From an uncultured Desulfatitalea sp. (lineage in GTDB: Bacteria > Desulfobacterota > Desulfobacteria > Desulfobacterales > Desulfosarcinaceae), in assembly GCA_937868765.1 (NCBI GenBank), contig CALMNL010000004.1, positions 446,749 to 510,748 of the forward strand: a stretch of 64,000 bases of DNA, in the 5' to 3' direction. A model generated the notes under the pieces. That model was not told the origin of the DNA and ran no database searches. It saw only the letters and a list, made by a program, of their open reading frames with translations. A program made the translations under genes and the position numbers. Below are positions 32,458-41,352 of the stretch, one piece after another (positions within the stretch are counted from its first letter, which is position 1; each line of letters starts with the position of its first letter).

Positions 32458-33840
32458 TCAGCCTCCTATCACTTTGCCGGGATTGAGGATGTTGCGCGGA
32501 TCCAGGGCACGCTTGACGGCGCGCGACAACTGGATCGCCCCGGCGCCGGTCTCCTTGGCGAGGTACCGGGCCTTGGCCAGGCCGGTGCCGTGTTCCCCGG
32601 AGAGAGTGCCGCCCAGGGCCAGGGCTTCATCGAAGATGGCTTCGATGGCCGCTTCCACCCGGTGCCACTCTTCCGCATCGCGTTTGTCGGTGAGGATCGT
32701 GGGATGCAGGTTGCCGTCGCCGGCGTGGCCGAAGGTGCCGATGGCGAGTCGGAAGCGCCCGGCGATGGCCTGCAGGGCGCGCACCATGGCCGGGATCCTG
32801 GAGCGCGGCACCGTGGCATCCTCCAGCACCACCGTGGGTTTGAGCTTGGCCAGGGCCGAGAGGGCGCTGCGGCGGGCCGCCCAGATACGGTCGCGCTGGG
32901 CGTCGTCTTCGGCCACCTGAATGCCGGTGGCCCCCCTGCGGCGGCAGATCTCCTCCACCCGCTGGCCGTCTTCGGCCACCTGGCCGGGGTGGCCGTCGAC
33001 TTCGATGAGCAGCACGGCCGCGGCTTCGAGCGGCAGGCCCACGTGACTGAAACTCTCCACGGCGCGAATGGTGAAATTGTCCAGAAACTCCAGGGTGGCG
33101 GGCACGATGTGACGGGCGATGATAGCCGCCACGGTCTCCGAGGCTTTGTCCAGATCATCGAAGATCGCCAGCAGCGATCGGCGCGCCGCCGGCAGGGGAA
33201 TCAATTTCAGGGTGATCTCTTCGAGCACGCCCAGGGTGCCTTCGGAGCCGATCATCAAGGCCTTCAGATTGTAGCCCGTGGCGCATTTGACCGTGCGCGA
33301 CCCGGTTTTGATCAGGGTGCCGCCGGCATCGTAGAATTGCAGTCCCATCACGTAATCGGCAGTCACCCCGTACTTGAGCCCCCGCAAGCCGCCCGCGTTT
33401 TCGGCCACGTTGCCCCCCAGGGTGGAAACCGCCTGACTGCCGGGGTCGGGCGGATAGAAGAGTCCCTTGGCCTCCACCGCCGCGGCCAGCTTGGCGGTGA
33501 TGACGCCGGGCTGGACCACGGCGTACATGTCTTCGGTGTTGATCTCCAGAATGCGGTTGAGCCCGTTGGTGAGCAGCACGGCGCCGCCTTCGAGCGGGAT
33601 GGTGCCGCCGCTCAGGTTGGTTCCCGATCCGCGCACGGTCAGGGGGATGCCGTGTTCGTTGCAAAAGGCCACCACCGCACCCATGGCCCCCGAGCTCAGC
33701 GGGCGCACGGCCACGGCCGGCATGTTGGGTTTGAGCACGGCGGCATCATAGGCATAGGTGGCCAGATCGGCCGGATCGGAAAAGACGTTTTCCGCGCCGA
33801 CGATCTTGGCCAGGGCGGTCAGGAAAGGCGAAGCGTTCAT
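32458..33840 (-). CDS. glcD: FAD-linked 2-hydroxyacid oxidase (GlcD-like / D-lactate dehydrogenase)
   Basis: 460 aa. N-terminal PCMH FAD-binding domain (about residues 38-215): VRGSGTNLSGGTIPLEGG and PPDPGSQAVSTLGGNVAENAGG are the pyrophosphate-binding segments. C-terminal FAD-oxidase cap with FGHAGDGNLHPTIL (His ligands for metal/substrate) and LSGEHGTGLAKARYL. Oxidises D-lactate or glycolate to the 2-oxoacid. RBS CAGGAG before ATG 33840. First gene of the leftward operon; divergent from the TRAP importer. Confidence 0.94.
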   Translation of the reverse strand: MNASPFLTALAKIVGAENVFSDPADLATYAYDAAVLKPNMPAVAVRPLSSGAMGAVVAFCNEHGIPLTVRGSGTNLSGGTIPLEGGAVLLTNGLNRILEINTEDMYAVVQPGVITAKLAAAVEAKGLFYPPDPGSQAVSTLGGNVAENAGGLRGLKYGVTADYVMGLQFYDAGGTLIKTGSRTVKCATGYNLKALMIGSEGTLGVLEEITLKLIPLPAARRSLLAIFDDLDKASETVAAIIARHIVPATLEFLDNFTIRAVESFSHVGLPLEAAAVLLIEVDGHPGQVAEDGQRVEEICRRRGATGIQVAEDDAQRDRIWAARRSALSALAKLKPTVVLEDATVPRSRIPAMVRALQAIAGRFRLAIGTFGHAGDGNLHPTILTDKRDAEEWHRVEAAIEAIFDEALALGGTLSGEHGTGLAKARYLAKETGAGAIQLSRAVKRALDPRNILNPGKVIGG

Positions 33841-33872
33841 GGCAGACTCCTGCAGGCTTGGGAATGTGACAT

Positions 33873-33883
33873 TGGTATGACCA
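33873..33883. promoter_or_regulatory. FCD-type operator TGGTATGACCA (site 1)
   Basis: Perfect palindrome matching the FCD consensus TNGTNNNACNA, 33 bases upstream of the glcD start. It would overlap the leader or promoter of the leftward operon. The probable regulator is the FCD protein encoded at 30433-31140. Confidence 0.65.
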
Positions 33884-34161
33884 TTAATTTAGCTACCGCA
33901 TGAATATCATTCAATTTTTTACTGGCATACATGTTATTTTAGCTTGTTGATAACATTAATAATTTTACATGGCAAGCGTTTTTCTGCTTGACACGCTGAA
34001 CCGAATTAGAATAGCTGAAGGTCATACCAATTTTGGGACTACCTATACCGACTGTCCCTTATTCACGGCCTGGGAGCGTCTCAGGACCGGCCCCGAGGGC
34101 GCATACCGGTCCGATGGTTCGGCGAGGAGTCCAGACCGCAATTCATCCAAGGAGGCAAGAC
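33884..34161 (+). promoter_or_regulatory. divergent glcD/dctP control region
   Basis: AT-rich non-coding region between the leftward glcFD-regulator genes and the rightward TRAP genes. It contains operator site 2 (34019-34029) and the AAGGAGG ribosome-binding site of dctP at about 34149-34155. No convincing -35/-10 pair could be fixed by eye, and no small gene was seen. Confidence 0.5.
34019..34029. promoter_or_regulatory. FCD-type operator AGGTCATACCA (site 2)
   Basis: Matches the reverse complement of site 1 (TGGTCATACCA) at 10 of 11 positions. It lies 133 bases upstream of the dctP start. Two sites of nearly the same sequence in one divergent promoter region suggest joint control of glcD and the TRAP operon by one repressor. 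Confidence 0.6.
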
Positions 34162-35313
34162 ATGCGCAGGTTTTCGGTTTTGGTCACGGCTCTGGTTTTA
34201 ATGGCTTTCATGGCGACTTCCGCGACGGCCGCGGAAAAACGCGAGAAGTTCGGAATGGACAAACGCCACGCGACGGCCGAACGGGTCAAGTTCAAACCGT
34301 CCGATGAAAAAATCCGCTGGAAGATGGTGATGCCCTGGGACAAGGGGATTCTCTTCTACGATGTGGCCACCCACTTCTGCGACAGCGTGCGCCTGGCGTC
34401 CGCCGGCCGCCTGGACATCAAACCCTTCTCGGCGGGCGAACTGGTGCCGGCCATGCAGTCGTTCGACGCCGTCAGCCAGGGTTCGGCCCAGGTGGGCCAC
34501 GACTGGCCCGGCTACTGGAAGGGCAAGAACGAAGCGTTCAACGCCTTTGCGTCGGTACCGTTCGGCCTGGATGCCGAGGGCTACAACATCTGGCTCTACG
34601 AGCGCGGCGGCCTCGAGCTGATGCAGGAGCTTTACGGCAAGTTCGGCCTCTTCGCCCTGCCCGGCGGCCAGTGCGGCCAGGAGATGGGCCTTTTCTCCAA
34701 CAAGCGCGCCACCAAAATGGAAGACTTCAAAGGCATGCGCGTGCGCACCGTGGGCTGGTACATGGACATCCTCAACCAGCTGGGGGCATCGGTGGCGCCG
34801 CTGCCCGGCGGCGAAATCTACCTGGCCTTGGAGCGCGGGGTGATCGACGCGGCCGAATTCTCCACCCCGGCCATGAACTATCCCCTGGGCTTCGACGAAA
34901 TCACCAAATACGTGATCGAGCCGGGTGTCCACCAGCCGGCGGTGCAGTGCGCGCTCTTCTTCAACAAGGAAGCCTACGACAAACTGCCCGAAGACCTGAA
35001 GTGGATCGTCGACATCGCCGCCAGGGAGACCCAGCTGTGGAGCTACAACTGGTCCAACAGCCTGAACCCCGAAGCCATCCGGCTGTTCAAGAAAAAGGTC
35101 GAATTCGTCAAGATGGACGAAGCCACCCGTATCGAGTTCCGCAAGACCACCAAGACCTACCTGGACAGCCTCAAGGCCAAGTTCCCGGATGTCAAGAAGG
35201 TCCTCGACTCCCAGGAGGCCTTCATCCAGGACTTCGCCGAATGGCGTGACGCCCGGGGCGGCGTGTCGCCCTGGCCCTACGACACCTATATCAGCGGCAA
35301 GACCATGGAGTAA
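34162..35313 (+). CDS. dctP: TRAP transporter substrate-binding protein (DctP family)
   Basis: 383 aa. Signal peptide about residues 1-24 (ATSATA-AEK). Periplasmic receptor of a TRAP importer. Conserved features: IRWKMVMPWDKG start, GRLDIKPFSAGELVPAMQSF, VRTVGWYMDILNQLGASV with the substrate-carboxylate Arg, and LPGGEIYLALERGVIDAAEF. The layout matches the TakP subgroup, members of which bind 2-oxoacids or lactate. AAGGAGG precedes ATG 34162. Next to glcD and lut genes, lactate or a related hydroxyacid is the likely ligand (inference). A strong hairpin follows the gene. Confidence 0.92.
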   Translation: MRRFSVLVTALVLMAFMATSATAAEKREKFGMDKRHATAERVKFKPSDEKIRWKMVMPWDKGILFYDVATHFCDSVRLASAGRLDIKPFSAGELVPAMQSFDAVSQGSAQVGHDWPGYWKGKNEAFNAFASVPFGLDAEGYNIWLYERGGLELMQELYGKFGLFALPGGQCGQEMGLFSNKRATKMEDFKGMRVRTVGWYMDILNQLGASVAPLPGGEIYLALERGVIDAAEFSTPAMNYPLGFDEITKYVIEPGVHQPAVQCALFFNKEAYDKLPEDLKWIVDIAARETQLWSYNWSNSLNPEAIRLFKKKVEFVKMDEATRIEFRKTTKTYLDSLKAKFPDVKKVLDSQEAFIQDFAEWRDARGGVSPWPYDTYISGKTME

Positions 35314-35334
35314 TCCGGCCGCGCCGTCCATCAC

Positions 35335-35374
35335 GGCGATCCTGCCCCGGCGGGCATCGCGGGGCAGGATCGCC
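35335..35374. repeat. hairpin after binding-protein gene, TRAP operon
   Basis: Perfect 14-bp arms GGCGATCCTGCCCC (35335-35348) and GGGGCAGGATCGCC (35361-35374), 12-base loop, then TTCCTTAT. It sits between dctP and dctQ, the same place as in both LIV operons. Likely partial terminator or mRNA stabiliser. Confidence 0.65.
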
Positions 35375-35393
35375 TTCCTTATAGGGGAGATCG

Positions 35394-35906
35394 ATGCATA
35401 TGCTGGCAACCACCGCAAACGCCATCACCCGGTTCAACCAGAAGGCCGGGGAGTGGTTCTCGCTGCTCATGCTGCCCATGCTTTTCGTGGCCGTCTACGA
35501 AGTCTTCATGCGCTACCTGTTCAACGCGCCCACGAGCTGGGGGTTCGAGCTGACCATCTTCATTTACGGGGCGCACTTCATCCTGGGCTACAGCTTCACC
35601 GACGCGCATGACGGCCATGTCCGCGTGGACGTCTTCAGCAGCCGCCTGCGGCCGAGGCCCAGGGCGATTCTGGAGATCATCACCCTGCTGGTGATTTTCT
35701 TCCCCTTCATGACGCTGATGACCATCTTCGCCGCCAAGTTCGCCTATCTCTCCACGGAAATGAAGGAGCTGGCTTCCAGCAGCTGGGCGCCGCCCATCTG
35801 GCCCGTGAAAATCATCATGGCGCTGGGCTTCCTGCTGCTGTGGCTGCAGGGGCTCGGTCATCTGCTTCATCATCTGCACACCGCCATCCACCCGAAGGCG
35901 CATTGA
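35394..35906 (+). CDS. dctQ: TRAP transporter small permease (DctQ family)
   Basis: 170 aa, four predicted transmembrane helices (about residues 20-42, 52-70, 88-112, 135-155). Contains the family segment VYEVFMRYLFNAPTSWGFELT with the conserved RY-FNAP-SW pattern. Forms the membrane unit with DctM. ATG 35394 has GGGGAGA upstream. The dctM gene starts 20 bases after the stop. Confidence 0.9.
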   Translation: MHMLATTANAITRFNQKAGEWFSLLMLPMLFVAVYEVFMRYLFNAPTSWGFELTIFIYGAHFILGYSFTDAHDGHVRVDVFSSRLRPRPRAILEIITLLVIFFPFMTLMTIFAAKFAYLSTEMKELASSSWAPPIWPVKIIMALGFLLLWLQGLGHLLHHLHTAIHPKAH

Positions 35907-35926
35907 ATCGAAAGAGGTCATCACCC

Positions 35927-37270
35927 ATGAGTGCCGAATTTTTGACCGTGGCCATGTTCGCCACACTGCTGCTCTCCATCGCCCTGGGACACCCCCTGGC
36001 TTATACATTGGCCGGGGTCGCCACCCTGTTCGGACTGATCGACTACGGCTTCAATGTCACGGGTCTGTTCATGCAGTTCGCCAATCTGGCCTGGGGCCTG
36101 ATGAACAACTATACTCTGGTGGCGATTCCGCTCTTTATCTTCATGGCCAATCTGCTGGACAGCTCCAAGGTTTCCGACGAACTCTTCGATGCCCTCTACG
36201 TGGTGCTGGGCGGCTTGAAAGGCGGCCTGGGACTGGCGGTCATCGCCGTGTGCACCGTCTTTGCCGCCACCACCGGCATCATCGGCGCGTCGGTGGTGGG
36301 CATGACCCTGCTGGCCGCGCCGGCCATGATCCAGCGCGGCTACGAGAAGGAGCTGACCGCCGGGCTGATCTGTTCGGCCGGCAGCCTGGGCATCCTGATT
36401 CCACCCAGCATCATGATGGTGGTGTTCGCCGGTCTGGCCGGCATGAAGGAGACCACCGTCGGCAACCTCTTCGCCGCCGCGATCCTTCCGGGCCTGCTCC
36501 TGTCGCTGCTCTTCATGCTCTACACCTGGATGCGCTGCACCCTGAACCCGTCCGTGGGTCCGCCCATCAGCAAGGCCGAGGCGTCCAAGTACTCGGCCAT
36601 GCAGAAGTGGGGCATGACCATGAAATCGCTGGTGCCGCCCGCGGCCCTGATCTTCGCGGTCATGGGCACCATCCTGATCGGCATCGCCACGGCCACCGAG
36701 GCGGCGGCCATGGGCGCCCTGGGCGCCATGATCCTGGCCCTGGTCAAGCGCAAGCTCACCTGGGCGGTCACCCGCAAGGCGTGTGTCGGCACTCTCAGGA
36801 CCACCGCCATGGTGATGCTGCTCTTCATCGGCGGCACCTTCTTCAGCAGCGTCTTTCTCGGCATGGGCGGCGGCGACGTGGTCTCGGACCTGCTGCTCGG
36901 TTCGGGCCTCAACCGCTGGGTGGTCTACTTCATCATGATGTTCATTGTCTTCATCCTGGGCATGTTCATCGACTGGGCCGCCATTCTGCTGATCACCGTG
37001 CCGATCTTCATGCCCATCGCCCTGGACCTGGGCTTCGATCCGCTCTGGTTCGCCATTTCCCTGTGCGTCAACCTGCAGTGCTCGTTTCTGACGCCCCCCT
37101 TCGGCTACGCGCTCTTCTACTTCGCCGGCGTGGCGCCGCCGGGGTACACCATGATGCATATCTACCGGGGCATCATCCCCTTCGTCCTGCTGCAGGTGAT
37201 CGGCCTGGTCATCATGACCATGTTCCCACCGGTCACCCTGTGGCTGCCGGCATTGTTCTTCGGCCGCTGA
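35927..37270 (+). CDS. dctM: TRAP transporter large permease (DctM family)
   Basis: 447 aa, about 12 hydrophobic segments. Typical features: YTLVAIPLFIFMANLLDSS, the AATTGIIGASVVGMTLLAAPAM loop, and GSLGILIPPSIMMVVFAG, the conserved DctM substrate-channel motif. C-terminal ILLITVPIFMPIALDLGFDPLWF. Carries out sodium-driven uptake with DctP and DctQ. Followed by lutC after a gap of 67 bases. Confidence 0.93.
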   Translation: MSAEFLTVAMFATLLLSIALGHPLAYTLAGVATLFGLIDYGFNVTGLFMQFANLAWGLMNNYTLVAIPLFIFMANLLDSSKVSDELFDALYVVLGGLKGGLGLAVIAVCTVFAATTGIIGASVVGMTLLAAPAMIQRGYEKELTAGLICSAGSLGILIPPSIMMVVFAGLAGMKETTVGNLFAAAILPGLLLSLLFMLYTWMRCTLNPSVGPPISKAEASKYSAMQKWGMTMKSLVPPAALIFAVMGTILIGIATATEAAAMGALGAMILALVKRKLTWAVTRKACVGTLRTTAMVMLLFIGGTFFSSVFLGMGGGDVVSDLLLGSGLNRWVVYFIMMFIVFILGMFIDWAAILLITVPIFMPIALDLGFDPLWFAISLCVNLQCSFLTPPFGYALFYFAGVAPPGYTMMHIYRGIIPFVLLQVIGLVIMTMFPPVTLWLPALFFGR

Positions 37271-37337
37271 TCTTTTTCGCCATGGCCAACCGCCACCGGG
37301 GATGCTATGGCAATGAAAGGGGAAAGGTCCGGTAAAC

Positions 37338-37982
37338 ATGAATTCTACAAACGATAGCGACGGCCGCGAGGCGGCCCGGCGGTTCCAGCAGGCGGCGGAG
37401 AAGGTCTCGGCGGTGGTGCGCTCGATGGCCACGCTGGAAGAGGCCCTGGCGTATACGCTGGATCTGTGCGAGCGCAAGCAGGCCTGCGAGCTGCTGGCCG
37501 CCGGCTGCGCCGAGCCGCTGAGCGCCGGGGCCGAGGCCCTGTGCGACGGCAAGCAGGCCAAGACCATGGCCGCGCCCAACCTGCCGCCCGAAACCCGGGA
37601 ACGCTTCGGCGGGTTGTGCCACCCCCTGGGCATCCGGCTGATCGCGGGATCGCTGCGCGACCATCTGGCCGGCATCGATGTGGGCCTGACCCTGGCCGAC
37701 TACGGCATTGCCGAGACCGGCACCCTGGTGCTCGATTCCAGCAGCGAGGCGGTGCGCCTGGCCACCATGGTCAGCGAAGTCCACGTGGCCCTGCTGCCCC
37801 TGTCGCGCATCCGGGAGAGCGCCGCGGCGCTCTCGGCGGAATTGTCGGGTTTCATGCAGACGCCGTCCAACTACCTGGCCTTCATCACCGGCGCCAGCCG
37901 CACGGCCGACATCGAGCGGGTGCTGGCCATCGGTGTGCACGGCCCCCTGGAACTTCACATTTTACTCCTGGAGGATCGCTGA
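37338..37982 (+). CDS. lutC: LutC-type LUD domain protein
   Basis: 214 aa LUD (lactate utilisation) domain protein. Conserved stretches: VGLTLADYGIAETGTLVLDSSSEAVRLATM and SEVHVALLPLSRIRES, the LutC/YkgG signature. Required with LutA/LutB for L-lactate oxidation in known systems. Overlaps the lutBA fusion gene (TGATG at 37980-37984). The N-terminal Asn/Ser-rich start may be flexible. Confidence 0.9.
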   Translation: MNSTNDSDGREAARRFQQAAEKVSAVVRSMATLEEALAYTLDLCERKQACELLAAGCAEPLSAGAEALCDGKQAKTMAAPNLPPETRERFGGLCHPLGIRLIAGSLRDHLAGIDVGLTLADYGIAETGTLVLDSSSEAVRLATMVSEVHVALLPLSRIRESAAALSAELSGFMQTPSNYLAFITGASRTADIERVLAIGVHGPLELHILLLEDR

Positions 37983-40147
37983 TGCAGACCGCCGCGACAC
38001 TCAAGGGATACCGCCGGGAAGTCAGCCAGGCCCTGGCCAACGACTTCCTGCGCCAGGCCATGGACAATTTCGCCGTGGCCTACCGCACCTCGCGGGCCAA
38101 CGCTTTCGCGGGCATGGACGTGGAAAGGCTGGTGGCCGGCGTGGCCGAGGCCAAGGACCGGGCCTTGACCCGCCTGGACGAACTCTACGCCATTTTCAAA
38201 TCCAGGGCGGAAACCATGGGCATCCGGGTGCACCTGGCGGAAAACGCCGAGGCGGCCAACCGCATCGTGGCGGCCATCGCCCGGGAAAACCGGGTGCGCA
38301 CGGTCATCAAGTCCAAATCCATGACCGCCGAGGAGACCCTGCTCAACCATCACCTGGAAGCCGAAGGGCTGACGGTCACCGAGACCGACCTGGGCGAGTG
38401 GATCATCCAACTGCGCCACGAGGGGCCGTCGCACATGGTGATGCCGGCCATCCATCTCTCGCGCCACCAGGTGGCCGATCTCTTCACCCAGGTCACCGGC
38501 AAAGAACAGGATGCCGAGATCCAGCGCCTGGTCAAGGTGGCCCGCCGGGAGCTGCGGCGCCGGTTCGTCGAGGCCGACATGGGAATCTCGGGCGCCAACT
38601 TCGCCATCGCCGCCACCGGCACCATCGGCCTGGTGACCAACGAGGGCAACGCCCGGTTGGTGACCACCCTGCCCCGGGTGCACGTGGCCCTGGTCGGTCT
38701 GGACAAGCTGGTACCCGACCTCGATACGGCCCTCCAGATCCTGCGGGTGCTGCCGCGCAACGCCACGGGCCAGGCGATCACCTCCTACGTCACCTGGATC
38801 ACCGGCCCGGCCGAGTATGCAGGGGCCGAAGCCACGGCCAAGCAGATGCACATCGTCTTTCTGGACAACGGCCGGCGGGCCCTGGCCCGGGACCCGATCT
38901 TCTCCCAAGTGCTGCGCTGCGTGCGCTGCGGGGCCTGCGCCAATGTCTGCCCGGTCTACCGCATGGTGGGCGGCCACCAGTACGGCCACATCTACATCGG
39001 CGCCATCGGCCTGATCGTCACCTATTTCTTCCACGGCCGCGACAAGGCCCGCAACCTGGTGCAGAACTGCATCAACTGCGGCGCCTGCCAGGCGGTGTGC
39101 GCGGCCGGCATCGATCTGCCCCGGTTGATCAAAGAGGTCCACGCCCGCATCCAAGACGAGGAGGGGCACCCCGTCGAGAGCGTGATGCTCTCACTGGTGC
39201 TCAAGAACCGACGGCTGTTCCACACCCTGCTGCGCTCGGCCCAGATCGCCCAGAAGCCGGTCACCGACCAGACCCGATACCTGCGCCACCTGCCCCACAT
39301 CTTCTTCCGGCAGCACGACTTCCGCGCCCTGCCGGCCATTGCCGAAGAACCTTTCCGGGACCAGTGGCCGCGCATCGCGCCCAAGGTGCCGGCGCCGCGG
39401 CTGAAGGTGGCGCTCTTTGCCGGCTGCGTGCAGGATTTCGTCTACCCCGAACAGCTGATCGCCGGCGTGCGCCTGCTGGCGGCCCACGGCATCGCCGTGG
39501 CCTTTCCCATGGGGCAGTCGTGCTGCGGGCTGCCCGTGGCCATGATGGGCGAGAAGAAGGCGGCCCTGGCGGTGGCCCGCCAGAACGTGGAAGCCATCGA
39601 TCCGCAACGTTACGACCACATCGTCACCCTGTGCGCGTCGTGTGCCTCCCACTTGACGCACGCCTATCCACGCCTGCTGGGCGACGAGCGCCGCTTAGGC
39701 CCCGCGGCCCGTGATTTTGCCCAGAAGGTTCTGCCGCTCAGCGTGCTGCTCAATGACCGGGTGGGGCTGGACCAAAGCCTGTTCCCGGAAACGGCCGCGA
39801 CGGCCGCGACCACCTACCATGCGCCGTGCCACCTGTGCCGCGGCCTGGGGGTGCACGACGCCCCCAAGGAACTGCTGCGCCAGGCCGGCTGCCGCTTCGC
39901 ACCGGCGGCCGAAGAGGAGACCTGCTGCGGGTTCGGCGGCACCTACTCGGCCAAGTTCCCGGAAATCTCCGCCGAAATCCTCGCCAGGAAACTGGCCGAC
40001 GCCCAGCGCACCGGCGCCGAAACCCTGGTCACCGAATGCCCGGGGTGCGTCATGCAGCTGCGCGGGGGCGCCCGGCGCCAGGGCCTCGATTTGTCGGTGG
40101 CCCATCTGGCCGAAGCCCTGGCGGCCAGGATGAAAGCACGAGGGTAA
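37982..40147 (+). CDS. LutB-LutA fusion, Fe-S L-lactate oxidation protein
   Basis: 721 aa. Residues about 70-300 are a LUD domain (LutB part) with KSKSMTAEETLLNHHLEAEG and ATGTIGLVTNEGNARL. Two 4Fe-4S motifs follow: CVRCGACANVCP (about 311-322) and CINCGACQAVCA (about 362-373). The C-terminal third is a LutA-like pair of CCG domains: SCCGLPVAMMG and TCCGFGGTYSAKFPE, with CASCASHL and CPGCVMQL. In Bacillus lutA and lutB are separate genes; the fused form is known in sulfate reducers. Oxidises L-lactate with LutC. Starts at ATG 37982 overlapping lutC. Confidence 0.92.
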   Translation: MQTAATLKGYRREVSQALANDFLRQAMDNFAVAYRTSRANAFAGMDVERLVAGVAEAKDRALTRLDELYAIFKSRAETMGIRVHLAENAEAANRIVAAIARENRVRTVIKSKSMTAEETLLNHHLEAEGLTVTETDLGEWIIQLRHEGPSHMVMPAIHLSRHQVADLFTQVTGKEQDAEIQRLVKVARRELRRRFVEADMGISGANFAIAATGTIGLVTNEGNARLVTTLPRVHVALVGLDKLVPDLDTALQILRVLPRNATGQAITSYVTWITGPAEYAGAEATAKQMHIVFLDNGRRALARDPIFSQVLRCVRCGACANVCPVYRMVGGHQYGHIYIGAIGLIVTYFFHGRDKARNLVQNCINCGACQAVCAAGIDLPRLIKEVHARIQDEEGHPVESVMLSLVLKNRRLFHTLLRSAQIAQKPVTDQTRYLRHLPHIFFRQHDFRALPAIAEEPFRDQWPRIAPKVPAPRLKVALFAGCVQDFVYPEQLIAGVRLLAAHGIAVAFPMGQSCCGLPVAMMGEKKAALAVARQNVEAIDPQRYDHIVTLCASCASHLTHAYPRLLGDERRLGPAARDFAQKVLPLSVLLNDRVGLDQSLFPETAATAATTYHAPCHLCRGLGVHDAPKELLRQAGCRFAPAAEEETCCGFGGTYSAKFPEISAEILARKLADAQRTGAETLVTECPGCVMQLRGGARRQGLDLSVAHLAEALAARMKARG

Positions 40148-40158
40148 GGCCGCCGCCT

Positions 40159-41313
40159 ATGCAACGCTATCTCATCCTGGTCGCCTCGGTGCTGATGCAG
40201 ATGTGCCTGGGGGCCACCTATTCTTGGTCGGTCTACGTCCAGCCGCTCAAGGCGCTCACCGGCCTGTCCCAGGGACCGGTGCAGCTGCCGTTCACCGTCT
40301 TCTACTTCGCCTTTCCCTTCACCATGATCTTCGCCGGGCAGTGGTTGCCCCGTCTGGGCCCCCGGCGCTGCGCCATGACCGGCGGCCTCCTGTTCGGCTG
40401 CGGCTGGTGGCTGGCCGGCTGGGGCGGCGCGCATTTCGCCTGGACCATCGCGGGCATCGGCCTGCTGGCCGGAGTGGGTGTGGGCATGGCCTATATCGTG
40501 CCGATCGCCACCTGCATCCGCTGGTTTCCCGAGCACAAGGGGCTGGTGACCGGCGTGGCCGTGGCCGGGTTCGGCGGCGGGGCGGCCCTGGTCAGCCAGG
40601 TGGGCGCCTGGTGGATAAAGAGTCGCGGGGCCACGCCCTTCGAGACCTTCCAACTGCTGGGAATGGCCTTCGCCTTGCTGGTCACGGCGGCGGGGGCCTG
40701 CATGCAAAACCCGCCCGGGACCAGACTGGCGGTCACCCGCCCCTTCTCCTGGCGCGAGATCCTGGCCCGGCGGGAATTCCGGATCCTTTACCTGGCCATG
40801 GGCTGCGGCCTGGCCGCCGGCTTCGCGGTGAACGCCAACCTCAAGGAGCTTTTCTCCGGCGGCAGCCTCCAGGCCGGCGTGCGGGCCGTGGCCGCCTTCG
40901 CCATGGCCAACGCGGCCGGCCGGATCCTCTGGGGCTGGGGCTTCGACCGGCTGGGCGGCCGGATCACTGTCGGCGCCAACCTGATCTTCCAGGCGGCCGT
41001 GCTGCTGCTCTCCCCTTATATATTGGTATCGCCCGCCGGCCTGCTGATCTTCGCCCTGCTCACCGGCTTCAACTACGGCGGGGTGCTGGTGCTCTACGCC
41101 TCCAGCGTGGCCCACCGCTGGGGCGCCGCCGCCGTGGGCCAGGTCTACGGCCTGCTCTTTTCGGCCAACATCCCGGCGGCCCTGGCCCCCCTGGCCGCCG
41201 GCCTGATTTTCGATGCCGTCGCCAGCTTCCGGCCGGCGCTGTGGGGCATCGCCGCCCTGCTGGTCGCCGCCGCCTGGGCTTATTGGCGGGCCCCGCAACC
41301 GCCAAACAATTGA
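40159..41313 (+). CDS. major facilitator superfamily transporter (OxlT/OFA-like)
   Basis: 384 aa with 12 transmembrane segments. N-terminus QMCLGATYSWSVYVQPL and later GVGVGMAYIVPIATCIRWFPEHKGLVTGVAVAGFGGGA are typical of the oxalate/formate antiporter (OFA) family, which moves small carboxylates. It starts 11 bases after the lutBA fusion and is probably a second hydroxyacid or pyruvate carrier of the locus. The exact substrate is not predictable. No ribosome-binding site of good quality is visible before ATG 40159. Confidence 0.85.
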   Translation: MQRYLILVASVLMQMCLGATYSWSVYVQPLKALTGLSQGPVQLPFTVFYFAFPFTMIFAGQWLPRLGPRRCAMTGGLLFGCGWWLAGWGGAHFAWTIAGIGLLAGVGVGMAYIVPIATCIRWFPEHKGLVTGVAVAGFGGGAALVSQVGAWWIKSRGATPFETFQLLGMAFALLVTAAGACMQNPPGTRLAVTRPFSWREILARREFRILYLAMGCGLAAGFAVNANLKELFSGGSLQAGVRAVAAFAMANAAGRILWGWGFDRLGGRITVGANLIFQAAVLLLSPYILVSPAGLLIFALLTGFNYGGVLVLYASSVAHRWGAAAVGQVYGLLFSANIPAALAPLAAGLIFDAVASFRPALWGIAALLVAAAWAYWRAPQPPNN

Positions 41314-41352
41314 TGTTGGGTCCACATAGAAATCCACGAAAGGAAACATACC

